Part shown: in pieces, positions 1 through 12,392 of the stretch
How the letters are laid out: each line of letters opens with the position of its first letter
How positions within the stretch are numbered: position 1 is the stretch's first letter
Source of the DNA: Annulohypoxylon bovei var. microspora
Taxonomy: Eukaryota; Ascomycota; Sordariomycetes; Xylariales; Hypoxylaceae
Length of the DNA: 64,000 nucleotides
Assembly (NCBI GenBank): GCA_022836615.1
Contig: MU405226.1
Span: forward strand, 186,001 to 250,000
Direction of reading: 5' to 3'
Translations under genes and position numbers: made by a program
Notes under the pieces: generated by a model
The model's input: only the letters and a program-made list of their open reading frames with translations
Told to the model about the DNA's origin: nothing
Databases searched by the model: none

Positions 1-3000
1 GCTGTAGTGGCGCCTACGTAACCAAAGGCTAGACGGCAGCGGGAGATACATATGTGTCTGTGCGACGTCGCTATAGCTCTCAACGTGTCCTGGCTGCTGG
101 GCTTTGGGAAATCTTGTGTTGCGATGTTTCAGTAGCGATGTAAACGAACGAGTCGGGACGTCTCCGGACCTCGTTGTGCCTTGCTTAGTAACGAAAACTT
201 GTTATTTAATAGATTCTCGCGATCCGCTTTAGAGGCTGAGAGTGTAGGTGGCTGATGGTGAGTACCTATAAGCGTAGGCCTAGGCAATCGTAATTGGTTG
301 GCCACAATCCAGGCGAAGGATTACATGGCGTCATTATGGGCATGGTACGTTTTTTGTACATGTAGTTCTATCGTCGGCACCTGATGATTGGATCATCATA
401 TGCATTGCCGTCAAAGAGTGATTCTATGTAGTTCGACTGGTAGAGTGGAGGTTGCAGGAGGTTGGGTCGACATGTATGTACGTATGTACGCATGTACCGA
501 GATATTCAGGCAGGCTAGGTACCTACCTAGGTATGTAGGTAGTATTTGCATACTATGTGGTGCATATAGACTTCTAGAATTTTACTCGTTTCGAAGCCAT
601 TTCGCGAGGTGTGGTGTAAATAAGGAATATGAAATGCGAGCCTGTTATCCTGAGAGGAAAGATGATGAAGTAGAGTTTATAAGTGGAGAATATCAAGTCA
701 CATTAAGCCCTTCTGAATAGCTATTTCCTTATTCATCTAACGATGGTGATACATGTTAACCTTAACCGACTTAAGTTTTCAAGTGCCGCGCAGTTGGGTC
801 TAAGTACTGTACTTGCTTAAGCATAGGTATATTGGACAAAATCTAAAGTTACGTACATCTTGTGAGTAAAATGTTTTTGACGAACCTCTGGGTACTTTTT
901 TGTCTTATAAACATTTCCACCGTTACCTTCATCGTTGCTATTAGTTCTCACAATTTATACAATCCTGTCAACCTCATGAAAACTAGTCAAAAAGCGACTC
1001 TACCACACGGCCATGCGTAACTACGCACTTAGACCTACTCTTATCGAAATTTTAGTTTTTTAATTCTTTTTTTTTGTTATGGAATAGGTATTTAAGTTAA
1101 GTCTGACGCGATTGTAATGCCTAAGCTGCCAGAACGTCTCGGCGGGCTGTGTGTGGAAAATTCCTAGCGTTAACGCAAGCCAATTTGACGCCATTCAGAA
1201 GACTTAACGGGCTGTCTCCATGATCGCTTCGAGATATCGATGCTAGCGCCCTTAGAGTTGCTTTAGAACCTTTTGACAAGCGGTTAAGTCTATTTCATGG
1301 CAGCGGAAGCTGGTAACGGACCGGGTTTTCTCATCTCGTTCTAAGCCGTAGTTTAAAGACAGCTCGCTGACGGTTGCTGCTAAAACAAGGCGCGAAATGA
1401 CGCTATCATGTCGTGCTATGTTTCGCCAACACCCATGAGCTTACCGAGTGGTGTTTCAAGTCGATAATCTCTAAATGGACATGACTATTATAGCCCTTAA
1501 ACTATTAAGTGCCCCAGTAGAGCTCAGAGTTATGACATGAGAGCGGTTCAGCCCGTTCAACGGCGAGTCAGAATGAAGACGGACGGGTATGCAATTATGT
1601 ATGTACTGTACTGTATTGGTACGCTATCGTCCCTGGGATATTTCCTGGAAGGCTCTAGTAGGGCGGGGAGTTGTAATAAGGCGCCCATGGCCGTGGACTG
1701 CAATATGGTTGGAGGCAAGGATCTAGCCCCTGTACATATGGACAAGGATTTGGAAAATTCCTATTCCATGTTACAGTGGCACGCACAGACTACAGGACCC
1801 CTTGACATGAATGGCCAAATGGTTCCTCGATAAACCACCTGGATTCTCTCGGACCCTCACATCCAGATTCCAGTACTCTGTATGGAACCATCCATTCGGC
1901 AACTTTGGCAGGAACGGTACAAGGAGAGGTAAAGCGAAGCGATTTATTCTCCTCTCCTAGCGTAAGCACGGACAACTGGAGATGAGTATGACGATGACCA
2001 CGAAAATTGGCTGATGTATTACCTGGTTTACTTGGGTTAGTGGAGGAGCTCAACTTTTAGCGCTGAAGATATTACCTACAGATGTGGCATAATAGGATAC
2101 ATGCCACCAATTTAGATCACGTACATATGTGCGGTGCATATTAGTACATAGATTGATTGATTGATGTACATGTAAGCTACGAGCGGAGTACAAGACCCAA
2201 CCCACCTTCCCCGTCTCGACATGACTGTCAGGTACAACTATACTTCAGGTACCTCGGGACCTAAGGAAGCCTAGGAAGGGGCGGGCTACTAAGAGGTACC
2301 CAGATACCTACCTAATGATGTTAACCCTGTCCCTGGTTTCCTTGGGAGAGGATCTCCAAAGTTAGTACCCAACATGGTATCGCAATACCGTAGCATTGCA
2401 ATAATAAACGAGATAATAATTAAGAATACCTAGGGTAGCAGGGTAATCACCATCATAATCATACACGCATATGTACCTACTTATTTGGATCCCTTATGGT
2501 TTCCTTATGGCCCCCATCTTCCTTTCCCTTTCCCATCGCTATTGTCATTGACATTGACATTGCCACTGCCACCACACACACAAGAGTTTCTCCTGACTCT
2601 CTTGTATTGTGAAATCTCTAACTAACATCCCTTTCCCTACCACCTATGATGGACTCGTCGTTCCTTTTCACTTTCTGAGTTGTCAACGCTCACTAATCTC
2701 GAATGCGAGTTGTACACTCAGCCCAACCCTCAGCTTATCGGGTTGTGATATATACATACCTACCCTACATAATAGTTGGCGTCCGCTAGATCTTCCGCCG
2801 GCTCAGTGTTCAGCGTTTTGAGTCAAGGGTCTACCTTGTTTCGACTAGGCCCGGGGAGGGGAGGAAAGAAAAGCAATTTGAAAAAGGGAATTGATAGAAG
2901 GATCCTCTTTTTCCTTTTCTGACGACAGTTGTCTGTCAAGTAACTGCAGCTACAGCTACAATTAAGCAACGCCTATTTTTTCGTCAGTTCTTGCAGGGAG

Positions 3001-3594
3001 GGCTGCCTGCGTACTAATACATACTATTGGTGCTTCCGGACACCAAAAATTGGAACCCCATCAACTGGATATCTTATTGGGGAGTCCTTGGGTCCTGGAT
3101 TATTGGGGAGAAGAAGACTTTGGAGAATACCTAGAACATCTCGCCCGCTAACGAGATCCTAAAACGAATTTCGACCATTTCGATCACCTCTCCATGTTTC
3201 CCCCCTATTAACTCTCTAAAAACTTGTTACACCATCTACTAATTTCTCAACTACCGCATACGACGATTGAATGAACTTGGAATCGACTCAAAGCTATACC
3301 TGACCCGACAGTCCGTTTATTGGTTTCAGAAGCATTGCTTTTCTGCATACGTGAGCTGTTGTTATTCAGCGTTCAACGTTCAGCCGTTATTTTTCTCCCA
3401 GCACAAGCATAAACGATACTACCAACTTGAAACAGTCTTCAGCAGCCGGTTGTCACAGCCACCCAAGATTAATACCGTCGAACTATATACCATCAGCTCT
3501 TTGACGCAACCATCCCCCCAGACTCTTAATCTAATCTGCCTACTCTCTGTATACCACCTACCCACCTAGAGATTTACGCAGCCCTACGTCTCTC
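1..3594. other. Non-coding region upstream of the RING/vWA gene
   Basis: About 3.6 kb without a gene I can support. Short open frames at 388-720 (+) and 1537-1833 (+) look random: no domain, no splice partners, no composition bias. The stretch holds many TACCTA/TAGGTA words (for example 515-542 and 2240-2315), a short ATTG tandem near 2154-2165, and TATG/TACG-type repeats at 473-500. The last 350 bases before 3595 are probably promoter and 5' leader of the next gene, rich in C and T. No TATA box is clear enough to call. Confidence 0.6.
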
Positions 3595-6500
3595 ATGTTT
3601 AGTCGATCATCGTCGAAAACAAACGGATTTTCTGGCTCTAGCAGTTCAAAGGACCGTAGTTTTCGTGACGGTCAGGTTTCAAACTTCTTCGAGTTGAGCC
3701 GGTTGAAACCTGGAACAGAGTCGCGCTCTTTGCGTTCTCTGCGGAGAAAAGAAGAGGACTGGAATAGTTTGCATAACGCCCCGTCATATCCGGAGAAGAG
3801 TAAGTCTTTTTCTGTTTTACTCTCTGGCCAGAGCTGTGATTGGAAGCTCCCCCACCTCCCGACCAGTTGCGCAGAGCGCTGTCTTGCTATTGCGGAATTT
3901 CGGGCTGACCGTATGTCCTCGACTCATTAGATCATTCCATTACTGCAGCTACTCTTCGCCCAACTTTTGCACCGCAGCGAGCGCCGTCGCATCGCTCTGC
4001 TGCTTCCATAAGCTCTTCCGCATCTAGAGATACCGTCCGCCAGGGTAGCATTACAAGCATAATGAATGAAAGGAGTCGCACGCGGAGGGAGAGGACGTTT
4101 GTTGGGAGCGAATGTGTCGTCTGTGAGGAGCCGTTGGAACATACGCTTCGTGGCGAGAGGATCTTGCAGTTTTCGTGCTCGCACGTTTCTCACGAAGCCT
4201 GCTTCTACGAATTCATACGCGAGTTCGAGTCGCAATATTGCCCATCATGCAATGCACCCTTGCATCTGGACACGAGTCGAGGAGGTAACGTTCTGGATAT
4301 CGGTAAGGACCAATCGCATGGCGCGTAATCGAGCGCATACTAATACTACTCCTTTTTACAGAGAAGATAACAAGCATGGTGCGATCGGTATCTGCTAGCG
4401 ATAGCAGGTCACTCACCACACCAACCCCCTCGAGGGAGCCTTGGGAAAACCAGGGCGTTCGACCGCCCAGTGGCGAGTCTAACGGTAGGAGCATGCCTGC
4501 CCCCCCTAGCAATGGCCGTGAAAACGCAGCCCAAGGCAGCTTCCGAAACAGTCGGGAGACAGCAGGTTCGGACCGTTATGCGGCTGCCCACAGGCACGGT
4601 CGTAGTGACAGTGAAGCAACGGGTGTTGCCTCTTCAACAGGTTACCCCGAAACAACACAGAGTGGCCCGCCGCGCCGACACGATTACGATGTTCAGGCTA
4701 TGGAGGCGACACCCGGTAGCCCCAGAGCTATGGCGCGCAATCCGATCCCATCGCCGTCGGTTGTCGTTCGATCTGAATTCCCCACCATAAACCGATCGAG
4801 ACAGCAGCAGACTTTGACGTGCCTCATTACAGTAGAAGTTGCGGACAACAAATGGAAGCCAGATCCCGAAGACCTCGGAATAGTGAACCCGGCACCACAG
4901 ATGCGTGTGGAGGAAGCATTTACACAAAGACCGCCGTCGCCGGCCAGGAGTTCACAGCCTCGTTTCTACCCGTATGAAGCGCCAGAAGTACTAGAAGAGA
5001 TGACTGAAAACTTGCGAAATCGGGTCGACAATTGGCACGGCCTCGATTTCAATAGGTTTGTAATTCCTATAAGCTATTTCTTGATCAGTAACTTACGATA
5101 TATAGATTCGGAAAGCTTCGGCTATATGGCACTTTACGAGTTGGCAAGGATAAGGTTTCATGGCAGGAACTTGAGTGCTATCTCTTTGCTGAGATGCTCA
5201 TTTGTGTCAAAGAGAAGAAAAACCTGCCACCCGCGCCACAACAACAATGGGATGAAAACGGATTGCCGCGGAAGGCCACGCGGTGTACCCTGAAGGGCTC
5301 CATCCTTATCAAGAAGCACCTTAATGAGGTAACAGAAACCGGTATGAGTGAGTGACCTTGTCTTCGCAACTAGAAATCTAAGCTAATTACCTATTCTTCG
5401 TTGTAGTAGATGAGAATATACTGACACTCAGTCTATCCGTCGCCGAGCTCCCGCAGTTCCATCTGCGTTTTGATAACCGAAACCAGCTGAAGCTTTGGCA
5501 ACAGGCTCTCCTTGACCTTAATGCTGTCGAGGGCTCTCCATCCCGAAGTCCGGATTACGAACGTCATGAGACGTCAGAAAACGAAGAAGAAGAATGGGGC
5601 AGAGGGCCCCGGCCCCAGCGGGTTTCTTCGGTAGCGTCCTCGTTCGGACCCAAGTCTGTTACGACGGCCCCTACCGAGTACACTAGCCTCGCTAAGAGCC
5701 CGCTCCTTTCGTCGTTCCACGTACCTATCGATGTTGTAGTAGTAGTACCTATCTCATCTTCGATGCAAGGCGTCAAGATAAATCTGGTCAGGGATGCTCT
5801 GAAATTCATGGTCAACACTCTCGGCGAGCGAGATCGTATGGGCCTCGTCACATTCGGCTCAGGAGGAGGCGGTGTACCCGTCGTGGGTATGACTACAAAG
5901 GCCTGGCTGGGATGGAACAATATCTTGGCCTCGATCAAACCTGTGGGGCAGAAGAGTCATCGCGCAGACGTTGTCGAAGGCGCGAACGTCGCCATGGATC
6001 TACTGATGCAACGCAAGTACAACAACCCGATCGCGACCATCATGCTAATTAGCGATGCTTCGACATCTGATGCCGATAGCGTTGACTTCGTTGTTTCACG
6101 AGCGGAAGCCGCTAAGTAAGTTACTGTCCATGGCCTTGAAGATATAATAGTTGATACTAACAAAATTTAGGATTACAATTCACTCATTCGGCCTCGGAAT
6201 GACTCACAAACCAGACACCATGATAGAGCTATCTTCGAGGACCAAGGCTTCGTATACCTATGTGAAGGACTGGATGATGCTACGCGAATGTCTAGCTGGA
6301 TGTCTAGGATCGATGCAATCACTATCTCATCAGAACGTGAAGCTCAAGCTCAAGCTACCAGAAGGCTCGCCTGCCAGATTTCACAAGATCAGCGGAGCAT
6401 TGCAGATCACCAAGCGTGCTACAGGCCGTGATGCGGAAGCCTCCCTAGGCGACCTCAGATTCGGCGATAAGCGGGACATTCTAGTTCAACTGGTCATCAT

Positions 6501-7407
6501 TCCCGATAACTCCTCTCAAGAGCAGCTGCCCCAGGATCCGTGGGAGACGATTGTATCTGGATTGGAAGCTTTAGGCGGACCGGTAGAACATGATGACCAA
6601 AGAGCGGTCTCGGTAGAAGAACTGCCACTTATCCAAGCAGATCTAGTTTGGGGCGACATACTGAGGGATGGTACTATGATGCACCTTCCTAGGCCATCCC
6701 TACTTGCCATTACGATGCTACCGGCCCCTGGCAATTCAAAGAAGGCTTCATCTTGGCAGAATAACCCGCCAATTCCTCCTCACCCACATATCGTGCAACG
6801 ACGGATGGAACTCCTTACTTCTGACATGCTCACCCGAGCGTTAACATTAGTCTCGCGAGGCCAACACGATCGCGCGCATACTCTCTTGAACGAAACTCGC
6901 TCGATCTTGAAGGGACTAGGCAAAGGCGGTCTTCCACCTGTTCCCCTACCGCCGCTACCTAATAGCAAATCAAATTCGTCTACTCCGCAGCCAGGATCAG
7001 ATGCTTCCCCAATCTCGGCTACGCCAGACCGGAAACGTACTCCGTCGCCGACTGCCTCGGCCCATTCGGGGGCCAACGGTTTTCCGCCGCCGATATCCAG
7101 AACCCGATCGAACGACGGCTTGACACTGGCTAATGCGAATGGTATCGACGTCGGCACTGTCGCCGCACTCGATGCCGAACTCGAGGCTAGTCTTGAGTGG
7201 ATCAGTCACCCCGCAGTCTTTGGTCGTGACAGTCGCAAGGCCGTCTTACAGGCTATCGGTGTGATTAGTAGCCAGCGGGCGTTTACATTCCGAACCCCAG
7301 TCGAAAGCCTGTGGGCTGGGCGTGTTAGCGGTGTTAAGAAGTTGACAGACAAGAGCCGCGAATGGAGAGAAGAAGCAGGTGGCGAAGGGATCATCGAAGA
7401 GCCATGA
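3595..7407 (+). CDS. RING-H2 / PH-like / von Willebrand factor A domain protein
   Basis: Exons 3595-3799, 3931-4302, 4362-5055, 5106-5341, 5410-6115 and 6171-7407 join in frame to about 1149 residues. The fifth exon may instead start at 5407, which adds one residue. The N-terminus is serine-rich. A RING-H2 finger lies at about residues 130-176, with Cys-x2-Cys, then Cys-x-His-x2-His-x2-Cys and a final Cys-Pro-x-Cys; this suggests E3 ubiquitin ligase activity. A PH-like segment lies at about 480-540 and ends in the Trp-containing helix usual for PH domains (LKLWQQALLDL). A vWA domain follows at about 604-800: a run of valines, then PISSSM, and later LISDAST. The MIDAS position that should be Asp is Pro616, so metal-dependent binding is doubtful. 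The tail is Pro/Ser-rich and then helical. Fungal proteins of this architecture are known but I do not know a characterised function. Strong coding evidence; the role is inferred. Confidence 0.85.
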
Positions 7408-8973
7408 TACCAATTTTGCGTTTTTCCCCCCATCTTCTCACATATCCACATCTTCTTGGAGCCTTCACGTCCAAATAGATCCACGACTTCTACGGGACCA
7501 TGTTTTGAACGAATGTTTTATTTGATCTAAGGTTTTATCTATATACACCGATTTTTTTTCGTTTTCGATTTGCAATTCGCATTCCCATTTATCGCTATTC
7601 GAACTACTCGGGGGCTTCTGGCTTATCCCACTGTCGAATTTCTTACGACCCAAAGATACCATTTCGGATTTTCTCATTGCGCAAACTAAAGCGAGCGAAT
7701 CTATCAGCACTATACTACCCCTGTATGCTCTACATTTTAAGCGCTTGGTTTCGTTACTTAGCAGGAAAAAGCGGCTCTGGTTAGAGGGATTTATTCTTTG
7801 ATTTACGGTGGATGTCGATTGGAGATATATCGGTGTCTTAAGGGATGGGTTGAAACGGGGTCTACGAGTTGATCGATGGTTTCATCATCGATGAGAACTA
7901 TGCGACATTTAAGTGCCACTTAAGAGGAGGGAGACTGGTGGGTTTGAAATAAAGTGTTGTATATTAACGACTTGTATCGTCTGGTATATAAATGAGTAAC
8001 CTGGGAGGGACCCGGCTACCAAATTTAAGTACCGATTGTTCTATTATCTATACCTCTTTCGCATTGTCGTACAAATTGGTGATTACATAGTAGAGGCTTT
8101 TCCTAGAGCGCTGAAGAGTTAATGTAAGTTTCTAAGTCCCTCTGTCTCCTAGATAGTCGATCCCAGCGGATAATCGCTCTCGGCAGCGAGTTTAGCAGAT
8201 ATTGATGTAAAATAGAAAGGCGGGCAATGTTTGGGGTGTCATGTGATACCCCTTCAAGTGCGTCCATTTAATACAATCCCTTATTCCTTATATGTGCTGA
8301 CTTGTTGGCTTACTCACTTGATTAGTTTTTTTCTTGTATCTGATAAATTGACTAGTATAGACGTATTGTAGGGCCGGTTGTTGGACCGGTTGGAATGAAG
8401 GGGGTCATGTGATTATATTGATAATGCAGGTGGTTGCATTTAAGGTACCTGTGTAGGCACCTAAGTTGTATGAGACAACGAGTACCTTTCATATCCCTAG
8501 GTATATTATTCGAATCGATAACTTATTATTTCGATATACCTACATGTAGTTATTAACCGTTTAGCTAGTTAATTCAAATGTTTAAATTTAGGTACTTAAG
8601 AAAGCGCGAACTTTATGTAGCTAATGTTAGTTGTAGCTTATTGATGCAGGTACGATGGTAGGCACCTCTAATTCGGCTTCCTGTGCACGGGCTGTGACGT
8701 TTCTTACCGTTACTTGTACCTACTAAATAGATACAACCTTCAACATTGAACCCACACTCCACGCAATTCACCTACTCTACCTACAACTCGCAGAGCGAGA
8801 TGATTACATGTACCTAGGAAACAAATATCGGCATTGACGATGAACTAATGCATTGTTGCCGATTGATTATACTCAATACACCTCTTCTTTTGAACCAGTT
8901 CTTGTTCTGTCTGTAGTCTGCGCAACGTATCTGGTGGCATTGCGATGCCGTCAGGCTGATACCTACTGTCACT
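7408..8973. other. Intergenic region between the vWA gene and SEC15
   Basis: About 1.6 kb. The first few hundred bases are the likely 3' untranslated region of the upstream gene, T-rich around 7540-7565. The second half (8440-8830) is AT-rich with repeated TACCTA/GGTACC words and is the likely SEC15 promoter. I see no RNA gene or additional coding region. Confidence 0.5.
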
Positions 8974-11774
8974 ATGCCACGAAGAGTTCAAAACTACGAC
9001 GATTATGGCTCCGCTGTCCAACAGATTATTCTGTCTTCTTCAGATGCCGAGTTCCTCGATCAATTAATACCTGTCCTAAAAGATGCGACGACAACCAATC
9101 GAGCAGCCTCCCTTACCCAGAACCTATCTCAATATGCCGAAGATCGAGAGACAGAGATTGAGAGGATAGGGTTGACAAAGCATGAAGAGTTTCTAGGCTC
9201 TGTCAACCAGCTACAGAATGTCCGCGAGCGAACGGTTGCCTTAACTGCCGATATTCTCGAACTGAACCAATCCATTCAAACTAGCACCGAGAAATTGGCA
9301 GAGCAGAAGCAGGCATTAGTCAACACGCGAGCCGTCCGAGAGAATATCTCTGATGTGTCTGATGCCCTGAAGGAATCCCTGAAGATCTTGCACGCTGTCA
9401 ACAACGCTCATGACTTGGTTCGCAAGAAGAAATACTACGCCGCGCTCAAGTCGCTCGAAGACCTTCAAAATGAATTTCTAATCCCGATCATACAAAACAA
9501 TTTCGCTACCCAACATCAACTCGCAAACATGATACAGAAGTCTATCCCCGCATCTCAGAAGACTATATCTGAAGCTGTCATGACAGACCTCAACACTTGG
9601 TTGTTCCGCATTAGAGAGACTTCGCAGTTTCTCGGAGAGGTAGCCTTCTATCACACTGAGATGCGTCGTACGCGACAACGAGAGCGCGCGGAAAACGACG
9701 AATTTCTAAACCATTTCAAGTTAAACTCTGCCATCGAGCTGGTCTTTGATGAGAGTGAGGAATTCGATGTACTTGACAATGAAGAGCTGAAGGTAGGTTT
9801 CGCCGGTTTCATATATCTACAATGCTTGCCCGTACTAAACCAAGTCGACAGGTCGATTTCACCCCTCTTTTCGAGGCCCTTCATATCCACGAGGCGCTAG
9901 GACAGAGTGACAAATTCCGATCCGAGTATGCTGCCACTAGAAGACGTCAAAAGGAACTGCTTATACCGAGCTCCGTGAGCCTCACTACTGATGACGAGTC
10001 CTCCTTGAGTAGCTTGTTGGAAGGCATCGCTGGATTTGCTATCATCGAAAAAGCGACTATGCGCCAAGCACCCCAGCTACGAACAGGTATCGATGTAAGA
10101 TAATCGATCATCCACCAAGTAATAGCGCTGACACGTCTAGGTTGAGGAGCTATGGGACTCGATGTGTGCTGCGGCGATATCCTTGACATCAAAGGCATTG
10201 GTCGATGTCAATGATGCCCAAATCCTCCTGAACATCAAAGGACGCGTTGATCTTTTTATCTTGACGATGGAGGTAAGTTACTCGTGTTTCATTGTTATAT
10301 AGCAGCCTCCTAATTAATTATTCTAGGGTTGGGGATATTCTGTCTCGAGACTTGACGAATTCCTAGTCGATCTCTTCGACAGATACGCTGAATTGCTGAA
10401 GAAAAGGTTCAGCGAGGACTTTCAAGAGGTACGAGAGATCGCACATAGTGTTAGTGTTACAAGTTGACCGAGCTGACCGTTGAAGAAGATTGTGTCGACT
10501 GACGATTACATGCCAATGGCCATCAATACCAGGGAAGAATATGAGAAAGTGGCTAACGTTAGCTGGTTTGTTCCAGAAAAACCCAACGACGAACTTGTGT
10601 AAGCCTTTATAATGTGTACTTTCTTTTATACGTATCTAACTCTTACAGGTTCCCGTGCGTTTTGCCCTTCTCTCAGATGTATCCGCTGTGTTGTATCGAC
10701 ATTAGAAATTTCCTCAACCAGTTTTATTTCTTCTCGGACGACCATTTCCAGCATCCAAACAAGATTGATGATACACTGCGCAAGGTAATTCTCAAGCTAC
10801 TTTTCTTGTAGCCGCGCTGCTAACTTCATGCCACTAGTCACTTGACGAACTCCTTACCGAGAAGGTGTGCAAATCTTTAGTAGAAAGATTAAGCTCGCAA
10901 TACTTGGGTCAGATAGTACAGATCTTGATCAATTTAGAACACTTCGAGATCGCATGCCAGGAGTTAGAACAACTCCTGATTCGAGCACGATCTTCAGCAT
11001 CCGCAGGCGGGCCTCTGACCTTGGCAGCTACCGAGCAATTTAGGGAAAACAAGAAGACCGCTGAAAAGCGCATCTTCGAGCTCGTGAACTCTAAGATCGA
11101 TGACCTGGTGGAAACGGCAGAGTATGACTGGACCGCGTATAATCGCCCCACGGAACCGAGTAACTACATGCAGACCTTAACTAGGTATCTTTCGAACATA
11201 ATGAATTCGACGCTGCTGGGCCTGCCGAGAGAGATCAAGGAGCTCATCTACTTTGACGCGCTCAGTCATGCGGCGAATAAGATTCTTGTCGGTGATCCCT
11301 ACATTTCCCTTACCTTACCTTTTTAGAGCTGGTACTAACAGAACAATACAGGCCCTTCCCCTGTCGCCCGACGTAAAGAAGATTAATCCGAATGGCGTTG
11401 CGGCGCTCTCGATGGACGTCCAACACCTGACCACCTTCGTGGATGGCCTCGAGAACGGCTTCATGCTCCGGTCCAATCTGGACGAGCTGGAACAAACTAT
11501 CCAACTTCTCCAGTCGGATAACACGGATGAGTTCTTCGACATCTCGACCAGGAACAAGAAGTACGGACGCGTAGACGCCATGAACGGCCCGGTCCTGCTA
11601 GAGAAGTGAGTTTCCCGCCCTCTTCTCAGGTTTTGGAAGTTAAGATATACAAAAGACATACGATGGCTAACACATATCAACAGACTTACCCAACAAATCA
11701 TCAGTCCGGGCCAAGCCGCCCAGCGATTCGTCAACTTCTCCTCGAACCTCTCGTCGCGGTTCGGCACTAAGTGA
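8974..11774 (+). CDS. SEC15: Exocyst complex component Sec15
   Basis: Nine exons: 8974-9792, 9852-10094, 10141-10272, 10327-10428, 10489-10598, 10649-10784, 10838-11287, 11352-11605 and 11684-11774. They join in frame to 778 residues, the usual length for fungal Sec15. The N-terminus begins MPRRVQNYDDYGSAVQQIIL. Next come the long helical rods typical of CATCHR exocyst subunits, including a coiled coil around residues 75-130, and then the conserved C-terminal region containing NFLNQFYFFSDDHFQ and EYDWTAYNRPTEPS. In the family, Sec15 is the exocyst subunit that binds the Rab Sec4 on secretory vesicles and links them to Sec10 at sites of polarised growth. The intron at 11288-11351 uses a weak donor (GTCGGT), chosen because it alone preserves the frame. 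In exon 5 an alternative acceptor would add one lysine. Confidence 0.95.
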
Positions 11775-12392
11775 TAAACGTGCATGCCAAGACGCCTTGC
11801 ATGTCTCATCCGGTAATACAAACAACTTTTTAAAGGCAGCATCTCGAGCACATTCCGAAGCTAGCAGACGAGGATGATGATGAAGCTACGGCCAAAGCAG
11901 AACGTGTGAAGAAAAATGCTACCATGTAATTAACGACTGTAATACGGCGGACATGGACCTGGGCTTGCTAGGCAGGCATTCAAGCAAGCAAACAAACAAA
12001 CATCACATTCATATCACGAATAGCTGTGTATATGATCAAGTGTAAGAAAAAGAATAATCAATCAATTGCATTGCATTCATTGCACCATAGCCCGTGGCAA
12101 GACGGGCGATAGCTCCTGTGTGACCTTATAACCCCTACGCCGTACTATCAAAAAGTTAAGAACAATGTGTGTCCCCTAGTATTATTCACTGAAAAGTTTC
12201 GTTTCTGGAATGTACTGTCCCTGCGCCCGTCTCCGATCCCGTCTCCGACCCCGACCTCCTTCCTTCCGGCTCCCAGGGCGAGAGCTGCTCCAAAGCCGGA
12301 TCGATTTGCAACCACCATTCTTGTTCTTCTTCTGCTCCGTTCGACTCCTCTCCTCCTCCGGGGTTCTCGCCTGGGTGCATCACGCTGCGGCA
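11775..12392. other. Convergent 3' regions of SEC15 and HAP5
   Basis: About 620 bases between two stop codons facing each other. It includes AAAC/CAAA runs at 11985-12003 and AATCAATCAATTGCATTGCATTCATTGCA near 12054-12085, partly repetitive. A minus-strand open frame at 12148-12393 and plus-strand frames here overlap the C/T-rich tail and have no recognisable family. Likely contains both polyadenylation sites. Confidence 0.5.

Noticed and set aside
388..720. 110-codon open frame (+) in the left intergenic region
   Set aside because: Composition follows the local TATG/TACG repeats, there is no domain, and no splice-connected partner exon.
1537..1833. 98-codon open frame (+)
   Set aside because: No family signal, and overlapping minus-strand frames are of similar length, as expected by chance.
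11315..11851. 178-codon minus-strand open frame
   Set aside because: It is the antisense shadow of SEC15 exons 8-9, which are certain.
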